DNA of 64,000 nt from Cetobacterium sp. NK01 (GTDB lineage Bacteria > Fusobacteriota > Fusobacteriia > Fusobacteriales > Fusobacteriaceae), in assembly GCF_024506395.1 (NCBI RefSeq), contig NZ_JANIBO010000002.1, positions 62,001 through 126,000 of the forward strand. The letters are read 5' to 3'. The position numbers and the translations under genes were made by a program. A model generated the notes under the pieces. That model did not search any database and had not been told where the DNA came from. It was given only the letters and a program-made list of their open reading frames with translations. This document shows positions 26,274 through 34,599 of the stretch, one piece after another. Within the stretch, counting starts at the first letter, position 1. Every line of letters starts with the position of its first letter.

Positions 26274-27173
26274 ATGAAAAAAGTTATAGTTTTCCTATTT
26301 ATCACGTCGATATCTTTATTAAAGGGAGATGATATGAGTAAATTAAAGATGAGAGAACTTATTAAACAAATAAAAATCCAATCCAAAGAAAAAATATTAG
26401 TGCCACAAAATGGAACTAATATTTTTTTTAATGGAGATAAATTAGATGAAGAATTTATTAAAAATATAGATGGGGTTTCACAGGAATCTCTTTTTTATGG
26501 TGTAGGAGGAGTAAATAAAGAAACACCAATAGAAGAAAGAAACTATCTTTTGAAAAATTTGGTAGAGATAGAAAAAAGTGGAAAAGTTGTATTTTCAGTA
26601 AATTATGCAAATGATAAAAAATTAAGAGATATAATTTTAAAAGATACAAGAAAGTATAATTTTATAGGAGAAGCAGTGCCATCTTATAGTGCTAACGCAA
26701 TATTTAATCCTCTTCAAAAAAATAGTTCAAAAGATGTATTAAGTTTAAAAGATGTTAAAAATTTTTTATATATATTAAATCCTGAAAAATTTAATAATTT
26801 AGATGATTATTATAGAGTTTTAAAAAATACAGATTTTGATTTACTTATAATGGAACCAAGTTTAAATGGAGAATTCTTATCTAAAAAGCAGATAGAATCT
26901 TTAAAAGTTAGAAAAGATGGAACTAAAAGATTGATAATTGCTTATTTTAGTATAGGAGAAGCAGAAAATTATAGATATTATTGGAAAAAATCGTGGAATA
27001 AAAAATTACCTAGTTGGATTGTAAAGGAAAATGAGAATTGGAAAGGTAATTATATAATAAAATATTGGGATTTAGAGTGGAAAGAGATTATAAAAAATTA
27101 TCAAAAGAAATTAGATGATATAGGAGTTGATGGATATTATCTAGATACTATTGATACATATGAACAGTTTTAA
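26274..27173 (+). CDS. Exported GH114/GH166-like (PelA hydrolase-type) glycosidase
   Basis: A 299-residue protein with a signal peptide at about 1-18. From about residue 150 it matches the TM1410/endo-alpha-1,4-polygalactosaminidase fold: FDLLIMEPSLNGEF, LIIAYFSIGEAENYRYYW, NYIIKYWDLEWKEII and VDGYYLDTID. The acidic residues of IMEP, GEAE and LDTID are the expected active-site positions. In Pel systems this domain is the N-terminal hydrolase of PelA, an alpha-1,4-N-acetylgalactosaminidase. Here it is a separate gene. It stops only five residues after LDTID, shorter than usual at the C-terminus. It starts the Pel-like operon, 12 bases before pelD. Confidence 0.75.
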   Translation: MKKVIVFLFITSISLLKGDDMSKLKMRELIKQIKIQSKEKILVPQNGTNIFFNGDKLDEEFIKNIDGVSQESLFYGVGGVNKETPIEERNYLLKNLVEIEKSGKVVFSVNYANDKKLRDIILKDTRKYNFIGEAVPSYSANAIFNPLQKNSSKDVLSLKDVKNFLYILNPEKFNNLDDYYRVLKNTDFDLLIMEPSLNGEFLSKKQIESLKVRKDGTKRLIIAYFSIGEAENYRYYWKKSWNKKLPSWIVKENENWKGNYIIKYWDLEWKEIIKNYQKKLDDIGVDGYYLDTIDTYEQF

Positions 27174-27185
27174 AGGTGGTTTATT

Positions 27186-28391
27186 ATGAAAAAAAATTTT
27201 TTTATAAGTATAGCAGAAAGTATTTTATATTGTCTTTTAGTATATTTAATATTTTTTTATTATTCAAATTTTAAAAGTGAATTTTTAACTATGAATATAC
27301 AACCTTTAGCTATTGTAGTTGGGTTAATAGCTTTAAAATATGGAGTTTACAGCAGTTTACAAACTGTTTTAGTAGCTTCATTTTTTTATATTTTTTCATA
27401 TTATCAACTAGGAAATGACCCAGTTGTTTTCTTTTTAGATTTTAATTACTATAAATTTATATTAATATTCTTTTTTATAGCATTAACTCTAGGAAGAGTT
27501 TCAGATAACTTTAGAAATAGAATAGTTGAACTACAAGAAAAAAATATAGATTTAGATGAAAGATTAAAAAGTCAAAGAGAAAAAAACATTATGTTAGTAA
27601 ATATAAATGAAAGATTAAAAACGAGAATAATAGGAAGTAAGGAGAGTATTTTAACTTTACATCAAATAACTTCTTCAATATTAACAGAAAATGTAGAGCG
27701 AATATTCACACAGATCTTAGAAATTTTAATAGATTTTTTAGGAAGTGACGTAGTTTCAATATACATTTATAATAAAGAGAGAAATATTTTTCGAGGAAGA
27801 ATAAAAATTGGGAATAGTTTATTGCCTAATTTTATTGAGGTTAAAGAGGGTGATTTATATTCTAAAGTTTTAAAAAATAAAGTTACTTTAGAAGGAAACA
27901 GAGAGCTAAAAGAACCAGTTTATATTTCTCCAATTTTAAAAAATAATGAAGTAGTAGGAGTTATTAATATTGAAAGATTAAAATATGGAAATGAAGAGAA
28001 ATATTTGCTAGAACTTTTTAAAGTTATTAGTCAATGGATAAATAATGCTTTGGTAAAAGCTTTTGAAGAAAATGAAAAAGAAATAAAAAATAATGTTTTT
28101 GAAAATACAAGAATTTATAACTTAAAATACTTTTCCTATGTATTAGAAGAGGATAAGAAAAGAAAAAAACTTTTTAATACAGAATATATAGCTTTAGAAG
28201 GAAAAAATCCAGGATTAACACCAATTCAATTAAATGAACTATTGAAAGGAAAAGTTAGAGATATAGATATTATAGGTATGAATGAAGAGGTTATAAAATT
28301 TTTATTTGTAAATGCTTCTAAAAAAGATAAAGATCTTCTCACTAAAAGAATTGGAGATATATTGTTAGGAGTTGAACTTTATGAAATCTAA
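27186..28391 (+). CDS. pelD: PelD-like c-di-GMP receptor of Pel polysaccharide synthesis
   Basis: The 401-residue protein has about four N-terminal membrane spans (residues 7-105), a short coiled coil (about 115-150), a GAF domain (about 155-285), and a degenerate GGDEF domain. The I-site R-x-x-D is intact as RDID at 358-361. The catalytic GGDEF position five residues later reads EEVIK, so it should bind c-di-GMP but not make it. This matches P. aeruginosa PelD, which switches on Pel synthesis when c-di-GMP binds. It overlaps the next gene by 11 bases. The ATG follows AGGTGG. Confidence 0.85.
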   Translation: MKKNFFISIAESILYCLLVYLIFFYYSNFKSEFLTMNIQPLAIVVGLIALKYGVYSSLQTVLVASFFYIFSYYQLGNDPVVFFLDFNYYKFILIFFFIALTLGRVSDNFRNRIVELQEKNIDLDERLKSQREKNIMLVNINERLKTRIIGSKESILTLHQITSSILTENVERIFTQILEILIDFLGSDVVSIYIYNKERNIFRGRIKIGNSLLPNFIEVKEGDLYSKVLKNKVTLEGNRELKEPVYISPILKNNEVVGVINIERLKYGNEEKYLLELFKVISQWINNALVKAFEENEKEIKNNVFENTRIYNLKYFSYVLEEDKKRKKLFNTEYIALEGKNPGLTPIQLNELLKGKVRDIDIIGMNEEVIKFLFVNASKKDKDLLTKRIGDILLGVELYEI

Positions 28392-30210
28392 ATATATATT
28401 GGGATTAGTATTAGTAGCGGTTTTTTTCTTTCAAGAGCTAAGAGTAAAAAATATAGAAGATCTATTTAATTTGAAGCAAACTTACAACTTCGAACTTCCT
28501 CCACCAATTTCTGGAAATTTAAAAATAGATAATCCAAAAAAATATTTAGTGCTATATGAAGAAAAAAGTGAAGGAAGCGAAGAAATAAAAAATGGAGTAG
28601 AAGAGGTTTTTCGATTTTCTAAAATAAAGTATGATATTTTACCAATTTCCACTACCAAGGTATTAGATTTAAAAGATTATAGTTTAATACTATTAGTAGC
28701 AGAAAATTATAGTGGATTAACTTATGATAATTATATAAGAATAAAAGAAGGAGTTGAAAGTGGTAAAAATCTTTTTATAACAGAAAGAGCTTACAGAAGT
28801 CCTTTTAATTCTTTAGCAGGTATTGAAAAAGTAGATGAATTTATTGAAACAAAAAGTTTTCAATTTAAAAAAGAGATATTTCCAGGTTTAAAAAATTTAA
28901 GGCCTGGAAGCATTATTTTTGGGAGTTCAGGTTTGAAAATAACATTGAAAAATGACGTGGATATAATTGCTACAACTGACGATCAAAAACCACTAATGTG
29001 GATTAATAAATATGGAAAAGGAAAAGTTTTTTATAGCAATTCAACTTTATTTCAAGGGAAAATATTTAGAGGAATTATGAAACAACTTATTAGTTATATT
29101 GAAGACGTTTCTTTTTATCCAATTTTAAATTCAAAAATTCTTCAAATAGATGACTTTCCATCTCCTATTCCAGTTGTAGAAAATGAAATAATTCAAAAAG
29201 AGTATGGACTAGATACAAGTGGATTTTTTAATCTTATTTGGTGGCAAGATATGATGGGAATTGTTGAAAGACAAAGACTTAAAATGACTGGTTTTTTAAT
29301 TGTGGAATATAATGATTTAACAGTGAAAGATAAAATACTTGGAATTGGAAAGAGAACGTTTAATGACTTAAGCAAAAGAGGAAGAGAGTTAAAATCTATA
29401 GGAGGAGAATTAGGATTACATGGATACAATCACTACTCTTTAGGTTTAGAAAAGGAAATTAATTATGAACATTATGGATATACCCCTTGGGAAAGTGTAG
29501 ATGCTATGAAAAAAGGTTTAACTATAGCTAAAGATGAGATTAAAAAACTTTATGGGGATAACTTTCATATATACAGTTATGTTCCACCTAGTAATTTGTT
29601 GCCTAAAAGTGGTAAACAAGCTATAGTAAAAACTTTTCCAGATTTAAAAGCATTTTGTGGAATATTTTATGGAGAATATGAACCAGGATTACTTTTACAA
29701 GAGATAGGAAGAGATCCTGATTTTAAAGATGTATATAGCTTGCCAAGAATGTCTTCAGGATTTTTTTATAATGATACAATTATTTGGCAAATATTAAATG
29801 GAATAGGTGCTTATGGTTATCTTTCTCATTTTATTCATCCAGATGATATTATGGATAAAGAAAGAGGAGAGGGAAAATCTTGGGAAGAACTAAAAAAAGA
29901 GTTTGAAAAAATTTTTTATACTATAAATAAAGAATATAGTGTATTAGAGCCCAATATTCAGAGTGAAATGACCTATAATTATAGTGTTATAGAAACAATA
30001 AGTGTTGCGTATGAGAAAAAAGATGAAAATGTATATATAAATATTGATAACTATAGAGACGAGTTTGCAGCTCATTTTAGAGCAAAAGGAAAAAAAATAA
30101 TTAATGTCATAGGTGGAGAATTTAAAGTAATAAATAAAACATCAGAAGATATTCTGTATCTAATAAGTGTTAAAAGTCCAGAGTTAAAAATTGTTATGGA
30201 GGATTTCTAA
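28381..30210 (+). CDS. PelA-type polysaccharide deacetylase (DUF2194-like)
   Basis: A 609-residue protein with an N-terminal hydrophobic signal or anchor (residues 5-20). A glutamine-amidotransferase-like N-domain (about 50-245) is followed by a NodB-type deacetylase domain with motif 1 LQIDDFPSP (about 255-263), motif 2 LHGYNHYS (about 344-351), motif 3 SYVPPSNLL (about 402-410) and SHFIHPDD late in the domain. The metal-binding Asp and two His are present. In Pel synthesis this activity deacetylates the polymer and is needed for export. It corresponds to the stand-alone PelA-DA of Gram-positive pel clusters. I start it at the ATG at 28381, after AGGAG; the in-frame TTG at 28372 touches that site. 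Confidence 0.82.
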   Translation: MKSKYILGLVLVAVFFFQELRVKNIEDLFNLKQTYNFELPPPISGNLKIDNPKKYLVLYEEKSEGSEEIKNGVEEVFRFSKIKYDILPISTTKVLDLKDYSLILLVAENYSGLTYDNYIRIKEGVESGKNLFITERAYRSPFNSLAGIEKVDEFIETKSFQFKKEIFPGLKNLRPGSIIFGSSGLKITLKNDVDIIATTDDQKPLMWINKYGKGKVFYSNSTLFQGKIFRGIMKQLISYIEDVSFYPILNSKILQIDDFPSPIPVVENEIIQKEYGLDTSGFFNLIWWQDMMGIVERQRLKMTGFLIVEYNDLTVKDKILGIGKRTFNDLSKRGRELKSIGGELGLHGYNHYSLGLEKEINYEHYGYTPWESVDAMKKGLTIAKDEIKKLYGDNFHIYSYVPPSNLLPKSGKQAIVKTFPDLKAFCGIFYGEYEPGLLLQEIGRDPDFKDVYSLPRMSSGFFYNDTIIWQILNGIGAYGYLSHFIHPDDIMDKERGEGKSWEELKKEFEKIFYTINKEYSVLEPNIQSEMTYNYSVIETISVAYEKKDENVYINIDNYRDEFAAHFRAKGKKIINVIGGEFKVINKTSEDILYLISVKSPELKIVMEDF

Positions 30211-31088
30211 TGAAGATAAAATGTTTATTATTAGGGTTAGTATTTTGTATTGCAGATACAATCTTATTTATATATTTTCAAAATGAATTTTTAACATTTA
30301 GATCTAAATTCTGGATAGGGCATATGTTATTAGCCATACTTTTTATATATATAACAAACAAGTTTTCAAAAGACAAACAATTTGATATATTTATTTTAAT
30401 TTTTCCAATAGTAGGTTATATATTGTTTATGATTAATAAAGTTTTATTTTTTAGAAAATATTTTAATAGTGAAGTTGAAATAAATGAGGATTTAGAAAAA
30501 TATATATTAAATGAAGAGAAAGAGATTATAGTTAATCAATCTATTGATCTGAATTTAATTGGTGCATATGACATACTCTCTGTTGGGACTCCAGTAGAGA
30601 AAAAAAACTTTTTAATAGGTTTTGAAACTCAAAATTTAAGTTTTAAGGTTCAAATTTTAAAAAAAGCTTTATGGGATTCAGATATAGAGGTTATACATTA
30701 TGCAGCTACAGAGATAAATAAAATAGATGAAAATTTTCAAAAGTTAATCAAAGAGAAAACATTAGAAAAAGATTTAAACTCTTTGTGTAATATCTATTTT
30801 GATTATTGTACTTCTGGACTTTTAGTAGGAGAAGTTTTAGAGTTTTATCAACTTAAATTTATAGAACTTATTAAAGAGAAGGGGTCTTTAGAAGTATATG
30901 ATTACTATAAACTTTTGATCATATATAGTGATATGAAAGAGTATGAACTTTGTAGTAAATTGATTATTAAAATTAAAGAGAGTAAGAGATATAATACAGA
31001 AATTTTAAATTTTATAAAAAAATATTATTATGATTTAAATGATTATAAAATGTTGAAAGAGGTTGAAAAATGGCAAGAATCTGTCTAA
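30210..31088 (+). CDS. pelE: PelE-like membrane protein with TPR-like repeats
   Basis: The 292-residue protein has three N-terminal membrane segments (about 3-22, 36-50, 59-80) and a helical soluble part. The segment LKKALWDSDIEVIHYAATEI near residues 151-170 is characteristic of PelE, followed by TPR-like helices (YDYYKLLIIYSDMKEYELCS). In the Pel machine PelE forms the inner-membrane complex with PelD, PelF and PelG. The ATG overlaps the previous stop (TAATG), and it overlaps pelF by 19 bases. Confidence 0.82.
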   Translation: MKIKCLLLGLVFCIADTILFIYFQNEFLTFRSKFWIGHMLLAILFIYITNKFSKDKQFDIFILIFPIVGYILFMINKVLFFRKYFNSEVEINEDLEKYILNEEKEIIVNQSIDLNLIGAYDILSVGTPVEKKNFLIGFETQNLSFKVQILKKALWDSDIEVIHYAATEINKIDENFQKLIKEKTLEKDLNSLCNIYFDYCTSGLLVGEVLEFYQLKFIELIKEKGSLEVYDYYKLLIIYSDMKEYELCSKLIIKIKESKRYNTEILNFIKKYYYDLNDYKMLKEVEKWQESV

Positions 31089-32497
31089 TATGTGAAGGAT
31101 CTTATCCATATGTTGTAGGTGGAGTTTCATCTTGGATACAAGAGCTTGTAAAATCAAATGAAGAGCACGAGTTTTCAATAGTATGCATAATACCAAATTT
31201 AGAGTTTGCAAAGAATAAGTATGAAATTCCTAAAAATATTGTTGAGATAAAAAATGTAGTTTTAGATAAAAAATATGAGGTTTCGCCATTTAAAGTTTTA
31301 AAAAATAGAGTTATTTTTAATAAATTAGAAAATGAAATAGAAAAAGTTTTAAACTTTAAAACAGAAGAATTAAAAGAAACAACTAGAATTATAAAAAAAA
31401 TATCAAATAAAAAATATGGAAATCCATTAGAGATAATATTAAATAAAAGTTTTTGGAACAGTTTATTAAAATACTATAATAAAAATTATGAAGATATTGG
31501 TTTTAATACCTTTTATTGGACTTATAGAAATATATTTTTAAATTTAATATCCTTAGCACAAGAGGATTTACCTAAGGCGGATATATACCATCCAGTTGCT
31601 ACAGGATATTCAGGATATATTTCTGCTTTAGCTAAGTTACAAAATGGAGGCTCACTTTTATTAACAGAACATGGGATATACCCAAGAGAAAGAGAGGAAG
31701 AGATTATTGGAGCTAAGTGGATCGAGAAAGATTTTAAAAAAATATGGATAGATTTCTTTTATTTTCTATCTAAGTTAACTTATGATGAGTGTGATAAAAT
31801 TATATCTCTATTTGAGTATAATAAGCAATTACAAATAGAAAATGGAGCTAAAAAAGAGAGATGTAAGGTTATTCCAAATGGAATAGATGTAGATATGTAT
31901 TCTAAAATTATACATGAAAAAAGAGATGGATTTAGTGTAGGATCAGTTTTGAGAGTAGTTCCTATAAAAGATGTAAAAATGATGTTAAAAGGATTTAAAA
32001 TGGCTCTTCCAAAATTAAAAAATACAAAACTATATCTAATAGGGCCAACTGAAGAAAATAAAGAGTATTATAATGAATGTTTAGAATTAGTAAGAAATTT
32101 ACAACTTGAAGATGATGTTATATTTACAGGAAGAGTAGACGTGAAAGAGTATTATAAATTTTTAGATATTTTATTATTAACATCAATATCAGAAGGACAA
32201 CCACTTAGTATTTTAGAAGGGTTAGCTTGTGGAATACCATTTATAGCTACTGATGTAGGGAATTGTAGAGAGATATTAAAAGAGAAAGAGGAGGGAGAAG
32301 CTGGGATAATAGTTCCACCTACTTCATACTCAGATTTAGGGGAAGCAATAGTTTCATTTTTTCAAAATAAAGAAAAAATAAAAGAGATGGGAATAGTTGG
32401 AAAAAAAATTGTAGAAAGATATTATTCTAAAAAACATTTTATTGATTCTTATAAGATATTGTACAAAGAGTTAGGAGAGAAGAGATGGCAGGAATAG
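31070..32497 (+). CDS. pelF: PelF-type GT4 glycosyltransferase
   Basis: The 475-residue cytosolic glycosyltransferase has the PelF-specific start MARICLICEGSYPYVVGGVS and a GT-B fold. Near residue 200 is TEHGIYPREREEEI. The nucleotide-sugar binding part contains PNGIDVDMYS and the GT4 E-x7-E type motif SEGQPLSILEGLACGIP (about 375-391). PelF is the polymerase that uses UDP-GalNAc or UDP-GlcNAc. The start lies inside pelE and the end overlaps pelG by 13 bases, indicating tight coupling of pelEFG. Confidence 0.93.
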   Translation: MARICLICEGSYPYVVGGVSSWIQELVKSNEEHEFSIVCIIPNLEFAKNKYEIPKNIVEIKNVVLDKKYEVSPFKVLKNRVIFNKLENEIEKVLNFKTEELKETTRIIKKISNKKYGNPLEIILNKSFWNSLLKYYNKNYEDIGFNTFYWTYRNIFLNLISLAQEDLPKADIYHPVATGYSGYISALAKLQNGGSLLLTEHGIYPREREEEIIGAKWIEKDFKKIWIDFFYFLSKLTYDECDKIISLFEYNKQLQIENGAKKERCKVIPNGIDVDMYSKIIHEKRDGFSVGSVLRVVPIKDVKMMLKGFKMALPKLKNTKLYLIGPTEENKEYYNECLELVRNLQLEDDVIFTGRVDVKEYYKFLDILLLTSISEGQPLSILEGLACGIPFIATDVGNCREILKEKEEGEAGIIVPPTSYSDLGEAIVSFFQNKEKIKEMGIVGKKIVERYYSKKHFIDSYKILYKELGEKRWQE

Positions 32498-34599
32498 GAT
32501 TTGAATTGAAAAATTTATTTTCTGAAGAAAATAGTACGTTAGAAGATATAAAAGCTATAGCTTACTCAGCTCTTATAGGAGTAGGACCTTGGCTTATAAC
32601 TGTAATTACTTTAAATGTATTAATGTTTGTTGGGAAACAATATATCTTACTGAGAAGTGAAAGAAACTTATTCATGACAGCTATTGTATATTCATTTATA
32701 TTTTCTCAACTTTTAACAGGAACTATTCAATATTTAATAACAAGATTTATTTCAGATTGTATATATTCAGGAGAACAGAAAAAGCTGCGTTCAACATATA
32801 TTGGAGCAATAAAATTTATAACACTAATAGCATTTTTTATAGGTGTATTTTATTTTAAAAATACAAATCTATCTTGGTTTTTTACATATACATTAATACT
32901 ATTATTCTGTTTTCTATCAGGTATTTGGATAAGCATGAATTTTATATCTGTTATAAAAGATTATAGCTATTCTATTATAGCTTATGTCTTAGGGAATGTT
33001 GTAGCTATTTTAATGGGACTATATTTATTAGAGTATTCAAAAAATGATTTTTTTAAAAGTAATTTAGCTTTTTCAATTGTTCTTTCTTATACAGTAGGGA
33101 TAGCAGTAACATTTTTTATGTTATATATCTATTTAACCTATATATTTGAAAATTCTCAAGAAAATGAATTTGAGTTTTTAAGATCATTTAAAAGATATTC
33201 TTCATTAAGTTTTATTGGAATATTTTTAAATTTTGCTATGTGGTCTCATGTTTTTATAAATTGGATATATGGAAGTTCATATAGGGTAGGTGGAGTATTT
33301 TTAAGTTCACCTTTATACGAAGTAGCAGTATTTTACGCATTTTTTTTAACAATTCCCACAATGATATATTTTTTAGTTTTTATGGAAACAAAATTTTTCC
33401 CAAATTACAAGAGATATTATGCTATGTTAACATTAAATGGAAAGTTAAGGGAGATTAACGAGGAAAGAAAAAAGATGATGGAGATTTTAAAAGATGAGAT
33501 CTATTACATAATGGAATTACAATTTTTTATCTCTCTTTCAGTAGCATTAATTTCAAAATTGATATTTTTAAATTTTGGTATGGATTTATATTTGTTAGAT
33601 CTTTTTAGAATTATGATATTTGCGGCGTATTGTACAGTTTTTATAACTATATATATAACTATATTTTTATATTTTGATTCTAGAAAAGAAGCACTTTTTA
33701 TATCCTGTTTGTTTTTTTTATTGAGTGTATTATGTACCTTAGGGACATCTTTTTTAGGTGAAAAATATAGTGGGTTAGGCTTTTTTATAGCCTCTTTTAT
33801 AACTCTTATATGTTCTGAGTTAACTTTAGAAAAAATTTCAAAAGATTTAAACTATATAACTTTTTACAAACAAAATTTTTCTTTTAATATTCAAGCTCCA
33901 ATAATTGAAAAAGTTGAAAAAATATTAAATAAGAGATTTTTATTACCAATTTTAGTGGCTATTATTTTGCTGATAAGTGGATGTACTTCATCTCATACCC
34001 AAGATGGTTTTAATATGAAAACTAAAAGAAACTGGCACACAATGAGTTATTACAATAAAGCTGGATTTGATTATGATGGATATAATCAAGAGGGGATAAA
34101 CTCTAGGGGATTTACAAAAGAGGGATGGAATACATATACAGATTCTCCCTATGATTATTCCAACTTTGATTTTACAGGTATAAATAGTGAAACTGGTAAG
34201 AATATTGATAAAAGAGGATTTGATTATAAGGGATACAACTATTTAACAAAATCAAAATATGATAAAAATGGATTTGATTTTTTAGGAATAAATAAAGAAA
34301 CAAATACAGAGTATGATAAAAATGGATGGACATGGTATGGATTGAATAAAGAGACAAATAATTATTATGATAAAGCTGGATATAATTATGAAGGTTATAA
34401 TGAAGAGGGATATAATAGAGCAGGATATGATATAAATGGAAATAAAAAACCAAAAGAAGAGATAGAAAATATTACAGGAAACCAGAATGAAGAAGAGCTT
34501 TATGATAAGGATGGTTACGATAAATACGGTTATGATGAAAATGGAGTAAATAGAGAAGGATTTAATAGAAAAGGGGTGTATGTGGGAGATGAATATTAA
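32485..34599 (+). CDS. pelG: PelG-like transporter fused to a periplasmic lipobox and repeat domain
   Basis: The first 460 residues are a PelG-type MATE/Wzx-like integral membrane protein with about 12 spans, beginning MAGIGFELKNLF. PelG normally ends near 455-490 residues; this one has 704. The extension starts with an extra hydrophobic helix ending in a lipobox (LLISGC, C500, codon at 33982), then about 180 residues of D/N-x-x-G-aromatic repeats (523-697). No in-frame ATG, and no GTG or TTG with a ribosome site, lies just before that helix, so it is a true fusion in this sequence. An extra span would put the repeats in the periplasm. Overlaps both neighbours. Confidence 0.88.
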   Translation: MAGIGFELKNLFSEENSTLEDIKAIAYSALIGVGPWLITVITLNVLMFVGKQYILLRSERNLFMTAIVYSFIFSQLLTGTIQYLITRFISDCIYSGEQKKLRSTYIGAIKFITLIAFFIGVFYFKNTNLSWFFTYTLILLFCFLSGIWISMNFISVIKDYSYSIIAYVLGNVVAILMGLYLLEYSKNDFFKSNLAFSIVLSYTVGIAVTFFMLYIYLTYIFENSQENEFEFLRSFKRYSSLSFIGIFLNFAMWSHVFINWIYGSSYRVGGVFLSSPLYEVAVFYAFFLTIPTMIYFLVFMETKFFPNYKRYYAMLTLNGKLREINEERKKMMEILKDEIYYIMELQFFISLSVALISKLIFLNFGMDLYLLDLFRIMIFAAYCTVFITIYITIFLYFDSRKEALFISCLFFLLSVLCTLGTSFLGEKYSGLGFFIASFITLICSELTLEKISKDLNYITFYKQNFSFNIQAPIIEKVEKILNKRFLLPILVAIILLISGCTSSHTQDGFNMKTKRNWHTMSYYNKAGFDYDGYNQEGINSRGFTKEGWNTYTDSPYDYSNFDFTGINSETGKNIDKRGFDYKGYNYLTKSKYDKNGFDFLGINKETNTEYDKNGWTWYGLNKETNNYYDKAGYNYEGYNEEGYNRAGYDINGNKKPKEEIENITGNQNEEELYDKDGYDKYGYDENGVNREGFNRKGVYVGDEY
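34051..34575 (+). repeat. Coding pentapeptide-like repeats at the end of pelG
   Basis: About 20 units of the pattern D/N-x-x-G-[YFWIV] occur in PelG residues 523-697, for example DKNGF, DKAGY, NEEGY, NREGF. They are grouped in runs separated by short K/E/T-rich spacers such as NKETN. Net composition is acidic, aromatic and Gly/Asn rich. The DNA repeats are imperfect, so they have diverged but kept the protein pattern. Confidence 0.85.

Noticed and set aside
34051-34575. Repeat region considered as a CRISPR or DNA satellite array
   Set aside because: The repeats are imperfect, in frame, and conserved as protein motif inside pelG, with no spacers of constant length.
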